NCBI GenBank assembly: GCA_900109895.1
Contig: FOBR01000014.1
Location: 81,021 to 145,020, forward strand
Origin: a bacterium A37T11
GTDB lineage: Bacteria > Bacteroidota > Bacteroidia > Sphingobacteriales > Sphingobacteriaceae
Length of the DNA: 64,000 bases
Reading direction: 5' to 3'
A model generated the notes under the pieces. The model was not told the origin of the DNA and did no database searches. It saw only the letters and a list, made by a program, of their open reading frames with translations. Of this stretch, positions 55,501 through 63,027 are shown in pieces. The number at the start of each line of letters is the position of its first letter. Position 1 is the first letter of the stretch. Made by a program: the position numbers and the translations under genes.

Positions 55501-55873
55501 TATATTGCCTCAGCAGATCAATGATAATGCCACCATACCCATATGGATGTTTCAGGACCGATGGACGGTTGATAACCCCAATGGCACAATGCCCGCTTCT
55601 TTTGACCGTACCGACTCAAAAAACAACCTGGTATCTGATTTTTGGATTAAGAACGCGGCTTTTATACGCCTGAAAACGCTCGAGCTTTCCTATGCCATCC
55701 CAAAGAAGATCGTCTCCCGACTGAATATGCTTGACCTCGGACTCTTCGTTAGTGGATTTAATTTGATTACTATTAGTGGAATTAAAGATTACGATCCGGA
55801 GTTAAATGCGGTTAGCGGAAGTTACTATCCTCAAACCAGGATATTTAATGTCGGTGTTCGTGCATCCTTATAA
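52523..55873 (+). CDS. SusC/RagA outer-membrane transporter with N-terminal STN signalling domain
   Basis: 1116 residues (Met12, MIKLSTLLI, is an alternative start closer to a normal signal peptide). After the signal (to about 35, AEVLAQ) comes an STN domain (about 36-112: ITLSVKDATLEQVFREIRSK), which contacts FecR in the periplasm; then a carboxypeptidase-regulatory-like domain (about 128-205), plug (VVVGYGVQKKVDVTGAISSV, EILIRGKGTLND, GAQAANGVILVTTKRG) and barrel ending FNVGVRASL. The STN domain makes it a transducer as well as a transporter. Followed by its SusD gene after 18 bases. Confidence 0.95.
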   Translation: MYFSCFNKILLMIKLSTLLILLACVQLSAEVLAQDITLSVKDATLEQVFREIRSKSKVDFLYQTDQIVKTRRVTIQVKKAPLEEVLKLIFKGQPVDYKIRNSTIIVLDKEPVRLLRADPLTIRSMQEVLANGVVTNTEGEPLAGVSIHEKATTHGTTTNAMGEFSLRVSTASSVLVFSYVGYLNKELSVSKSVMNVQLAPDEQGLEEVVVVGYGVQKKVDVTGAISSVKGADLKQSPAANISNSIVGRVPGVIISNRSGEPGRDASEILIRGKGTLNDNSPLIVIDGIANRGDFDRLNVEDIESVTILKDASAAIYGAQAANGVILVTTKRGKMGKPTISYTGNYGLTQPTQTPKLIDSYQFVTYKNEISDRLGVPRQYSDAEVEGYKNGNDPLNFPNTNWYDAVVKDLSAQTRHSLSLTGGGEKINYFLSGGYLYQDGIFHKSATNYNQYNLRSNTDAQVTKDLKISVDLSGRIENRNYSNFSANEIFSRTLITFPTLAAYYPNGLPGAGVESGLNPALMATNSTGYNKEKDYFLQTNLSFELKLPFVTEGLSISGIAAYDFHFNNNKLLNDNWHAYNYDKVSKQYIDIINNEGPIDLNEEFRNFQLTTYNVKLGYDRRFNDHSIGAFVAYEQSENYDEGISAFRTGYQTSKVDQISIGGSAGQNNEGTAFQFARRNVFGRLVYGFKDKYLAEFILRYDGSFNFPKGKQWGTFPGVSLGWRISEEPFFNNHVTFVDELKVKASWGRLGNDKIDAYQYLQQFNPDDGYYFGSGNERVPGLSMGVVPNVDVTWEVADNKNIGIESSLWNGMLSVNADYFYSKRSNILLPRNASIPTSTGLNSSNLSSENIGKVNNQGYELEISHRRSINDYFSYHLGVNFTHAKNKVVYMDEAANIPDWQKIQGHPMDSWLLYKSAGIYNTEAEVDGSAHLPDALPGDIRYIDVNEDGDITSNDQIRIYDSPTPMNIYGLDLGINFKGFGLNMLWQGQSGAKQVILPQQINDNATIPIWMFQDRWTVDNPNGTMPASFDRTDSKNNLVSDFWIKNAAFIRLKTLELSYAIPKKIVSRLNMLDLGLFVSGFNLITISGIKDYDPELNAVSGSYYPQTRIFNVGVRASL

Positions 55874-55891
55874 CTTTAAAAATAGAAAGAA

Positions 55892-57547
55892 ATGAAAAGG
55901 AATATATCATTCTTAGCACAAATAGGGCTATTCGCTTATTTGGTTTTAACACTTAGTTCGTGCAAAAAGGATTTCCTTGACAGGAAATCGCTAAACGCTT
56001 ATTCGGAAGAAGATGTTTGGTCCAATATAAATTTGGTTGAAACATTTGTAAATTCAAAATACCGGAGCCTTCCGCATTTTTATTCATCATCGACTATTGT
56101 ACCTAGTGTGTCTGGCCTCTCCGCTTCTTCCGATGAAGGCTACTGCCAATGGAACTATGAAGATGTTTGGTTTTTCAATTTGGGTCAGGTTACACCGGAC
56201 AACTTGAGTATGGACGCATGGCAGGGCTATTATGGCTTTATTAGGGATTGCAATACTTTTTTTGATCATATAGACGCTGTAGAAGGTGATGCTGAGTTGA
56301 AAGAACGGCTAACTGCTGAGGTAAAATTTATCAGGGCCTGGTGCTATTTTGACTTAGTATCCCGTTATGGCGGCGTTCCATTAATCACCAAAGTATATAG
56401 CCTGTCCGATGACGATTACCTGGTCCCCCGCAATTCATATGATGAATGCATGGATTTTATAATTAGCGAGCTTGATGAAGCTGCCGCTATGTTGCCCCTT
56501 AGTTATAATGGTGCTGATGTAGGCAGAATTACAAAAGGGGCAGCTCTATCCTTAAAATCCAGGGCCATGCTTTATGCGGCAAGTCCGCTCAATAATCCAA
56601 CCAATGATAGAACGAAGTGGACCGCAGCGCTGAATGCAGCGAAGGCGGTAGTTGACCTGGACGTATATTCGCTGTATCAGGGCGAGGATTATAGACGGGT
56701 ATTTCTCGAAAAATTTAATTCGGAGGTGATTTTGTCGTTTAATATAAATGCAACAACCAATCCAAGTGGTGAATACGAATCAAGGTTAAATGTAATGATT
56801 GGCCCAAATGGTTATCACGGTTATTCGTCTTATACGCCTTCACAAACCATGGTAGATCAATTTCAAATGAAAAATGGGAAGATGATCACGGAAGAGGGGT
56901 CCGGATATGATTTGAACAATCCATATGCAGACAGGGATCCCCGATTTTATGCCGACATCCTATCTAATGGTGTTGAATTCAGGGGCAGGCCATATGAATC
57001 ATTTGTAGGCGGGCTTGACAGCCCTCAGAGTTCCATAGAAAATTGGAATGCAAGCCTCACGGGATACAATTGGAGGAAATATTCCGATGATGCACAGCCC
57101 ATCGATGAGAATGTGGGTACCGATCAGAATTGGATTATCTTTCGTTATGCGGAAATTTATCTGAACTACGCTGAAGCGGCATTCGAAACAGGCGATGAAG
57201 CAACCGCCAGGATGTATTTAAACCTTATTCGTTCACGCGTGAGCGTGGAAATGCCGGATGTAACTGCTACTGGCGCAGATCTGTATGAAGCTATTCAGCT
57301 TGAACGTCAAATTGAACTCTGCTTTGAAGGGCATCGGTTCTTTGATGTACGCCGCTGGAAGATTGCTATGGAAACAGAAAATAAGCCGCTGCGCAGTGTA
57401 ACCATAGAAAAAGATCAGTCTGGTAATTTGTCTTATTCCTATTTCACAGTACAAAATAGGCGATTTTATGAGCAAAACTATTGGTATCCGATTCCTAAAT
57501 ATGAGTTGGATAAGAATGGAAATTTGGAGCAAAACCCTCATTATTAA
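55892..57547 (+). CDS. RagB/SusD family nutrient-uptake lipoprotein
   Basis: 551 residues. Lipobox LTLSSC (Cys24) then KKDFLDRKSLNAYSEEDVW. SusD helices with AEVKFIRAWCYFDLVSRYGG (about 145-164) and the C-terminal signature ERQIELCFEGHRFFDVRRWK; ends YWYPIPKYELDKNGNLEQNP, standard for the family. Surface partner of the STN-type SusC. The DUF5009 gene begins 12 bases later. Confidence 0.95.
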   Translation: MKRNISFLAQIGLFAYLVLTLSSCKKDFLDRKSLNAYSEEDVWSNINLVETFVNSKYRSLPHFYSSSTIVPSVSGLSASSDEGYCQWNYEDVWFFNLGQVTPDNLSMDAWQGYYGFIRDCNTFFDHIDAVEGDAELKERLTAEVKFIRAWCYFDLVSRYGGVPLITKVYSLSDDDYLVPRNSYDECMDFIISELDEAAAMLPLSYNGADVGRITKGAALSLKSRAMLYAASPLNNPTNDRTKWTAALNAAKAVVDLDVYSLYQGEDYRRVFLEKFNSEVILSFNINATTNPSGEYESRLNVMIGPNGYHGYSSYTPSQTMVDQFQMKNGKMITEEGSGYDLNNPYADRDPRFYADILSNGVEFRGRPYESFVGGLDSPQSSIENWNASLTGYNWRKYSDDAQPIDENVGTDQNWIIFRYAEIYLNYAEAAFETGDEATARMYLNLIRSRVSVEMPDVTATGADLYEAIQLERQIELCFEGHRFFDVRRWKIAMETENKPLRSVTIEKDQSGNLSYSYFTVQNRRFYEQNYWYPIPKYELDKNGNLEQNPHY

Positions 57548-57559
57548 ATCGAAACTAGC

Positions 57560-58780
57560 ATGTTGCAACAAATGAATTATATGGAAAACTCATCCAAACC
57601 CGTGGCACTTGCCTCCAGGGTAACCTCCGTTGACGTTTATCGCGGATTTGTCATGTTGCTGATGATGGCCGAGGTGCTTAACCTGTCTGCGGTGGCAAAG
57701 GCACTGCCTGGCAGCAGGTTTTGGCAGATTATTGCTTTTAATCAAAGCCACGTGGAGTGGACATGGTTGTCATTGCACGACATGATACAACCGTCATTTA
57801 CATTTATGGTAGGCTTAGTGCTGCCCTATTCCATAGCCAGCCGAAAAAGTAAGGGCCACACGTTTAAATCACTGCTGTTGCACACTATAAAACGGTCGTT
57901 GATTCTTATTTTCTTGGGCATATTCCTCCGGTCTATCCATGCTGAACAAACAAATTTTACGTTTGAAGATACTCTTACGCAAATAGGGCTTGGCTATACG
58001 TTTTTGGTATTGCTGGCTTTTAAGTCGCCACGTATCCAACTGCTGGCATTACTCGTTTTGCTGCTGGGGTATTGGCTGGCTTTTGCCGTTTATCCCTTGC
58101 CTGGTCCCGGCTTTGACTATACAGCGGTAGGCGTACCTGTGGACTGGCCCTGGCTGCTGGATGGATATGCTGGTCACTGGAACAAAAACAGCAACCTGGC
58201 CTGGTCTTTTGATACCTGGTTCCTCAATTTGTTTCCACGGGAATCCCCGTTTTTATATAATGGAGGAGGTTATGCCACTCTAAGCTTCATCCCTACCTTA
58301 GGAACAATGGTTATCGGCTTATTGGCAGGCAACCTGCTGAAGTCGGGCAGTAGACCGGATAGAAATATCCGGCAATTTATCGTCATGGGTCTTGGCCTGA
58401 TTGCTGTGGGGGCACTACTTCATTTTACAGGAGTTAATCCGGTGGTAAAACGGATATGGACACCGGCATGGACGCTTTTCAGCGGGGGGGTCTGTTTACT
58501 GTTCCTGGTATTTTTCTATTGGGTGGTGGACGTGTCGGGAAAAGATCACTGGTCTTTCTTTCTAAAAGTGATCGGGATGAATTCCATTGCTGCTTATGTC
58601 ATTGCAGATGGGGGTATCCGCGATTTTATAAATAGTTCCTTGCACATCCACCTGGGGCAACAATTTGATCAAGTATTCGGCCCTACTTATCAAACGGTTA
58701 TTTCGGGTGTTTTGGTGCTGTTCCTGGAGTGGTTACTGCTTTACTGGATGTATACCAAGAAAATATTCATAAAAATATAG
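57560..58780 (+). CDS. DUF5009 / heparan-alpha-glucosaminide N-acetyltransferase-like membrane protein
   Basis: 406 residues with ten or eleven membrane helices. Starts RVTSVDVYRGFVMLLMMAEV, the opening motif shared by this acyltransferase group, has the conserved His in WLSLHDMIQPSFTFMVGLVL and the DUF5009 blocks NGGGYATLSFIPTLGTMVIG and FFLKVIGMNSIAAYVIADGG. Met5 or Met8 are possible alternative starts. Genes of this type are regular members of PULs and may transfer acetyl groups to imported amino sugars across the inner membrane. Ends base-to-base against the convergent sigma gene. Confidence 0.88.
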   Translation: MLQQMNYMENSSKPVALASRVTSVDVYRGFVMLLMMAEVLNLSAVAKALPGSRFWQIIAFNQSHVEWTWLSLHDMIQPSFTFMVGLVLPYSIASRKSKGHTFKSLLLHTIKRSLILIFLGIFLRSIHAEQTNFTFEDTLTQIGLGYTFLVLLAFKSPRIQLLALLVLLLGYWLAFAVYPLPGPGFDYTAVGVPVDWPWLLDGYAGHWNKNSNLAWSFDTWFLNLFPRESPFLYNGGGYATLSFIPTLGTMVIGLLAGNLLKSGSRPDRNIRQFIVMGLGLIAVGALLHFTGVNPVVKRIWTPAWTLFSGGVCLLFLVFFYWVVDVSGKDHWSFFLKVIGMNSIAAYVIADGGIRDFINSSLHIHLGQQFDQVFGPTYQTVISGVLVLFLEWLLLYWMYTKKIFIKI

Positions 58781-59365
58781 TTATAAAAAGGTCCAAAAGA
58801 AAAGCAGGATACTCAAGAACGAACTTATTTTTGTTTTAAGTATTCGGATGGCATTATACACCTGATTGCGAACCGTTTTTTCGGAGATATCGAGCAGGAG
58901 TCCTATTTCCTTATAAGAGCGGTCGTTTTCGCGGCTTAGCAAAAAGGCCTCACGCATCTTTTTGGGAAGGGAGTCTACTTCCTTTTCAATGATGACTGAC
59001 AATTCTTTTTCCAGCAATTTATCGTCGGCAAAGGCATGGCCCTTTTCAATAAATGTCTGCAGGGAATCCATGTAACGCTTGGCCACCTGTTGATGGGCAA
59101 ATATTTTAAATATGCGATTGCGGACAGCAATGTATAAATAAGATGATAAGGCGTTGCTGATCTCCAAGGATTCCCGTTTTTGCCAAAGCAACATGAATAC
59201 ATCCTGCAGCACATCTTCTGTTTCCTCCTGATTTTTTAACATCCGATAGGCATGTTGGTATAAAATTCCGCGGTATCTCATAAAAATTTCATTATAAGAA
59301 ACCTGATCGCCCGATTTTAACAAGTAAACAAGCTCATTATCCGAAAATTTTTGATATTCTCTCAT
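58781..59365 (-). CDS. RNA polymerase ECF-type sigma-70 factor
   Basis: 194 residues, ECF length. Region 2 (about 22-90: YNEIFMRYRGILYQHAYRML, EDVLQDVFMLLWQKRE) and region 4 (about 125-180: LPKKMREAFLLSRENDRSYK, LLDISEKTVRNQVYNAI), plus a hydrophobic C-terminal tail (SILLFFWTFL) common in Bacteroidota ECF factors. Expected partner of the FecR at 51178-52335. Normally such a gene precedes fecR on the same strand; here it is at the far end of the locus, convergent, its stop adjoining the DUF5009 stop with no base between. Confidence 0.93.
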   Translation of the reverse strand: MREYQKFSDNELVYLLKSGDQVSYNEIFMRYRGILYQHAYRMLKNQEETEDVLQDVFMLLWQKRESLEISNALSSYLYIAVRNRIFKIFAHQQVAKRYMDSLQTFIEKGHAFADDKLLEKELSVIIEKEVDSLPKKMREAFLLSRENDRSYKEIGLLLDISEKTVRNQVYNAIRILKTKISSFLSILLFFWTFL

Positions 59366-59565
59366 TTATTTGGATGAAAACAAAGGCAAGTTAACAAATT
59401 GTTATAAAATTTCAACGGATGATGGATCAAAAAATTTCCTTATCCGGCTCCAAGGGTCATCACAAACGTTTGTTGTATTTTTTTTTAATAAAAAGCAAGG
59501 CGTGCCCCCCTGCATCATAAAGCTGAGCTGCTGGCAAAGTTAGCACTGATTAATTTCTTTTCATT
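59366..59565. other. Intergenic region upstream of the sigma factor gene
   Basis: No gene. It must hold the sigma factor promoter on the minus strand, but only an imperfect -7 like TGCCTTTG is seen near 59384. The rest is featureless and AT-rich. Confidence 0.35.
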
Positions 59566-59640
59566 CTATCCAATTTCCTCCTCCATCCCCCACCAAATCA
59601 AAAACTCTTCCCGTTGCCGGTCGGCTATTTTTATTTCTTC
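59566..59640 (-). pseudogene. Broken 3' copy (fragment B) of the membrane/LytTR-like gene
   Basis: Minus-strand codons read EEIKIADRQREEFLIWWGME then EEIG-stop, matching the last 24 or so residues of the 61993-62931 protein and of fragment A. Fragments A and B share sequence beyond the stop (TTCTATCC.ATTTCCTCCTCC), so they are closer to each other than to the intact gene. After about 59640 the match stops. Confidence 0.65.
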
Positions 59641-59695
59641 CCTCATGCTCCTTCATTCCTTTACACCCGACTATTTCTCGTCATTTTATTCCTTA

Positions 59696-59741
59696 CTATA
59701 TAAAAGCAGTACTACCCGCTATATAAAAGCACTACTACCAG
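59696..59741. repeat. 23-bp tandem duplication
   Basis: Two consecutive copies of a unit beginning ctatataaaagca (59696-59718 and 59719-59741), differing at two positions. It forms the 3' end of the truncated hypothetical gene 59712-59978, whose stop lies in the first copy. Confidence 0.7.
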
Positions 59742-59978
59742 CAGTGCATCCCGTGCTTCGTCCTTTTCCTCCTTTTGCTGACCGCTGGCCCTGCCGTTGG
59801 CAGTGATGGCTTGTATGGCTACAAAGCCAAGTGCCAGGGGCTCATAGACCGTAAATGGCGGCGCCAGGTCCGGGAAGTTGGTATTTGCGCGCAGGGCGTC
59901 TGTTGTGCGGTTGGCCAGGCTGGCCAAGTCCGTGTCACTTAAGTAAGTGTAGTTGGTGATTAATTTGGAGACTCTCAT
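59712..59978 (-). pseudogene. Truncated N-terminal part of a Bacteroidota hypothetical protein
   Basis: 88 residues. The start MRVSKLITNYTYLSDTDLAS and NTNFPDLAPPFTVYEPLALG match a pattern I recognise from Bacteroidota hypothetical proteins of about 200 residues that begin with ITNYT.LSD, Asn-Phe-Pro and a helical pair, often before a fibronectin-like domain. Here the frame runs into a 23-bp tandem duplication and stops after RDALLVVVLLYSG, so the rest is lost. It could still be expressed as a short protein. Confidence 0.5.
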
Positions 59979-60045
59979 TTTGAATTACGATTTACGATTT
60001 ACGATTTACGAATTACGATTTATGATTTTCGGAACGAAGTGGAGC
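59979..60045. repeat. Short tandem repeats of an acgattt motif
   Basis: Immediately upstream of the truncated gene, the motif ttacgattt/tacgaatt is repeated about six times (roughly 59981-60030) and again once at 60072-60080, around a hairpin. Looks like simple-sequence spread typical of intergenic repeats rather than a gene. Confidence 0.55.
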
Positions 60046-60071
60046 TCCCGATAAAGCGAAGCGTATCGGGA
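60046..60071. repeat. Perfect 8-bp inverted repeat
   Basis: TCCCGATA (60046-60053), loop aagcgaagcg, TATCGGGA (60064-60071). Embedded in acgattt repeats. No T-run follows, so a terminator is not indicated; it looks like a small dispersed palindromic element. Confidence 0.6.
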
Positions 60072-60177
60072 ACGATTTACGAATTTTGAGTTATTCATTT
60101 ATGAATCAAGACTGATTACACCTTCAGGTGTCTCAATTAAACCACATCCTTTCCGGCATTGTTGCGTTCCTTTTTCG

Positions 60178-60297
60178 CTAGTAGCTGATGGTGAAATTCA
60201 GGAATAAGCGATCTGACTGGCCCAGAGGGCGCAGGTCGATTCGGGGAGGCTGGCCATGGATGCCAAAGAAAGTTGGAATGGATTTGCGTTTAAGCGT
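60178..60297 (-). pseudogene. Remnant of the C-terminus of an outer-membrane TonB-dependent receptor
   Basis: 39 codons in one frame before TAG at 60178-60180 read, near the end, IDLRPLGQSDRLFLNFTISY, the usual close of a beta-barrel receptor with a terminal aromatic residue. An in-frame stop at 60298-60300 closes it upstream and nothing else of the barrel is seen. Judged a decayed 3' end from its terminal motif only. Confidence 0.4.
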
Positions 60298-60372
60298 TTA
60301 TATGAGCTTTATAGAAGCAGTAGTTAATATGAAATGAAATTTCGACTGAAAGTGTTGGTTAGTTGTGCGAGA

Positions 60373-61941
60373 TTAATTCACAATTTCTTCCTGAAAGGCA
60401 ATCTTACCCCGCGTAAAAGCCAGTGCCAACAGATGAATGGTTTTGCCTTGGTTTAGGTATGGCTTGTGGTAGCCTTTTTCGTTGATTTGTTTCATGCCAG
60501 TTGCCAAAGCTGCAGGTAAACCATCGGCATCCGGCGCGTATTTGATTTCCACGATATAGATATGCTTGTCAAAACGCAGTATGGCATCTACTCTGCCTTC
60601 CCAATGCTGGCTTTCGCCGCGATGGTCGATGCCAGATAAGGTCATCGCCAATTGGAACAATGCCTGGTAATGGCTTTCGTTGCCATTTGGAGCATGTGTG
60701 TTATAAGTTGTACCAGAAAGCAGCACATCCAAGTTTTCCACGGCAAATGCCGTATCGCCTGTACGGAAACCTTCCTCTATGTTTTTGCTTAAGGCATGCA
60801 GCTTAGTTTTGTTTTCCCTGGAAAAATCTGCTAGTACCAATTCTGATATCGCTTTCCTCACCTCCTCATTTGGTATCTGTAGCTGGTAGCTGCTGCCTTT
60901 TCGGTCAAATTGTTTAATGGTCAAGTAACCGGCTTGGAACATCAGGGCAATCGGATCCAGGTTTTCAAGGGCCTGGCCGTCAGTGAATGTTTCTGATACT
61001 TCGATTGATTCCTGCAACACCGTTTCCAGGTTATCGTCCATCTTTAGCAATTTCAACAGGAATGACGGGGTGCCTGTGCTGTACCAAAAAGGATTGTAAC
61101 GACCGTATTCAAACGTTAACAGCACAGAATAAGGGTTATAAACAAAGTTGGCTGCATCCCAGCTGTAACCATTGTACCAATGTTTGATGGCTGCAAGCGT
61201 TTCTTTTTCATCCGTGCCATTAACCTGAGCACTTTTTTGTATAAAACCTGCAAAATCGTTTTCTAATTCCTGTTGAGTGTACCCGCAAATAGCTGTATAC
61301 TCTGGATGGAAACTGAGATCTGTCAGATTATTAAACCCCGAGAATATGGATGTTTGGCTGATTTTGGTTATTCCCGTAACCACTAGCAGCTTCAGATACG
61401 TCGAGGAAGACTTCAAGGCCCCATAAAACGTGTAGAGCACTTTACGCATCTCATTGGCTCGGTCAAGGTCGTCAATTTGATCCAAAATTGGCTTATCATA
61501 CTCATCTACAAGGACTACCACTTGTTTTCCGGTACGCTCCACTAACAACCTGATCATTTCCCTGAGGATCGCCGACGGGGTGCGGTAAGGCACTTGAACG
61601 TCATAATTAGCCGCGATACCTAATAACTGCGCCACCAAATCCTCCTCAAACTTCTCCCTACTGCTTACATCCAGCGTCATATCGAGCATGATCACAGGAT
61701 GAGGCTCCCAATTGATCTTATTTTCGATATAAAGTCCTTTAAACAGCTCTCGTTTACCCTCAAAAATGGCCTTGACGGTACTTAAGAGTAGGCTTTTGCC
61801 AAAACGCCGGGGGCGGCTCAGGAAATAACTCCTTACGCCGGACGTAAGCATTTTATGGATATATGCGGTTTTGTCCACATATAAACAATCATCTGTTTTT
61901 AGATTTTCAAAATCCTGTTGTCCGACGGGCAAATTTTTCAT
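60373..61941 (-). CDS. AAA-ATPase-like protein with C-terminal PD-(D/E)XK nuclease domain (PF09820/DUF1703 type)
   Basis: 522 residues. N-terminal AAA-ATPase-like domain (to about 200): LPVGQQDFENLKTDDCLYVD, Walker A-like SRPRRFGKSLLL with Lys49-Ser50, Walker B VVVLVDEYDKPI. C-terminal DUF1703 domain (about 390-510): Asp in WEGRVDAILRF and Glu-x-Lys in IYIVEIKYAPD form a PD-(D/E)XK site. The family is abundant, often with many copies, in Bacteroidota and anaerobes, and its role is unknown; defence or mobile-DNA roles have been considered. A TATCTTTG box ends seven bases before the ATG. Confidence 0.9.
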   Translation of the reverse strand: MKNLPVGQQDFENLKTDDCLYVDKTAYIHKMLTSGVRSYFLSRPRRFGKSLLLSTVKAIFEGKRELFKGLYIENKINWEPHPVIMLDMTLDVSSREKFEEDLVAQLLGIAANYDVQVPYRTPSAILREMIRLLVERTGKQVVVLVDEYDKPILDQIDDLDRANEMRKVLYTFYGALKSSSTYLKLLVVTGITKISQTSIFSGFNNLTDLSFHPEYTAICGYTQQELENDFAGFIQKSAQVNGTDEKETLAAIKHWYNGYSWDAANFVYNPYSVLLTFEYGRYNPFWYSTGTPSFLLKLLKMDDNLETVLQESIEVSETFTDGQALENLDPIALMFQAGYLTIKQFDRKGSSYQLQIPNEEVRKAISELVLADFSRENKTKLHALSKNIEEGFRTGDTAFAVENLDVLLSGTTYNTHAPNGNESHYQALFQLAMTLSGIDHRGESQHWEGRVDAILRFDKHIYIVEIKYAPDADGLPAALATGMKQINEKGYHKPYLNQGKTIHLLALAFTRGKIAFQEEIVN

Positions 61942-61948
61942 GCTGCCT

Positions 61949-61956
61949 CAAAGATA
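61949..61956 (-). promoter_or_regulatory. -7 box just before the AAA-ATPase gene
   Basis: Minus-strand TATCTTTG, perfect TAnnTTTG, separated by only seven bases from the ATG at 61939-61941; transcription would begin at or next to the start codon. The -33 region is weak (TTTT). Confidence 0.45.
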
Positions 61957-61992
61957 CACAATCTATCCCAATCTTTTAAAAGATCAGCCTCA

Positions 61993-62931
61993 TTAGTCTT
62001 CCTCCTCCATCACCCACCAAATCAAAAACTCTTCCCGTTGACGGTCGGCTACCTTTATTTCTTGGCCGGGGCGTGGGGCGGCTAGCGTTACCATCACTAC
62101 TCGGCCTTCTTCGCGCATGCTGGCGATGGCTTTGCGGTGGATAATCAGCTCCGGGCGTATCCGGTAATAATCAGGTCCCATCACTTTTTTGTAAAAGTCG
62201 CGCATGGTATAGGGCTCATCATCCTGCTTGCCTTCAAAGGTGGTTGACCGCGACTTGCCGGTACGCTGTTTGTTGGGTTCCAGTAGGGCTATTTTGTCTT
62301 TTACCTTTTCCAAGGCAGGCACCACATCTGTTGTTCCCCCCGTGTTCCACAGCTCTTCCATCTCCTCCTCCGTTTTGTTGTATTTGTGGCGCCATTGGCG
62401 GTATTCGTCCATGATCTCCCGCGCACGCAACCGGTAATACACCCAGATCAGGGCATTAAAACCCAGCAGCATGAGCACCACAAACGAAAAATCTTCGTTC
62501 AGGTATCGCCAAAATCGCAGGGGCTGCTCGCGGACGGTAAAGTAAAATGCATAGAATGTGAGCACAGCGAAACCGGGTATTAGCACACCATGCCATACCT
62601 GCAGCACTACCCGGGGCAACGGACCTCGCCACCAGGTGATGGCCCAGGGGAAGTATTGATCGAGCGGATACATTTTTTTGGCGATGTATCTCATCATTAG
62701 CCAGGCTGCGGCGATGCTTGGGATGGCTGCTTTGTAAAAAGCAAGCATAAAAATGGCTTCGCCGAAGCCCCGGTGATGTGCGTAAAGTACAATGAATATG
62801 CCTACGAAGATGGCCATTGGGGGTACCAGCCAGTTTTCATGGTAATTGACTTGGAAAGGGAGTGTACGCTTTCGAGGTTTTTTGGTTAATGATTGGATAA
62901 AGGATCTGATTAAAGTACTGATTTTTTTCAT
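61993..62931 (-). CDS. Four-helix membrane protein with LytTR-like C-terminal domain
   Basis: 312 residues. Basic N-terminus, four membrane helices (about 34-53, 57-84, 110-131, 148-166), a charged cytoplasmic linker, and a C-terminal region (about 240-312: DFYKKVMGPDYYRIRPELII, HRKAIASMREEGRVVMVTL, ADRQREEFLIWW) whose order of motifs is like the second half of a LytTR DNA-binding domain (FFRIHRS.IVN ... pVSr). LytTR assignment is my inference and should be tested. Two broken 3' copies of this gene lie at 50701-50880 and 59566-59640. Confidence 0.7.
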   Translation of the reverse strand: MKKISTLIRSFIQSLTKKPRKRTLPFQVNYHENWLVPPMAIFVGIFIVLYAHHRGFGEAIFMLAFYKAAIPSIAAAWLMMRYIAKKMYPLDQYFPWAITWWRGPLPRVVLQVWHGVLIPGFAVLTFYAFYFTVREQPLRFWRYLNEDFSFVVLMLLGFNALIWVYYRLRAREIMDEYRQWRHKYNKTEEEMEELWNTGGTTDVVPALEKVKDKIALLEPNKQRTGKSRSTTFEGKQDDEPYTMRDFYKKVMGPDYYRIRPELIIHRKAIASMREEGRVVMVTLAAPRPGQEIKVADRQREEFLIWWVMEEED

Positions 62932-63027
62932 AAATAGAACTTTTTGGGCTACTTTTTAAACATAGCGCGGCCATCCCACCCCGGTTTTACGGAATAAGGT
63001 AGGGCGCTGCCAGGGTTTGTAGCTGTT

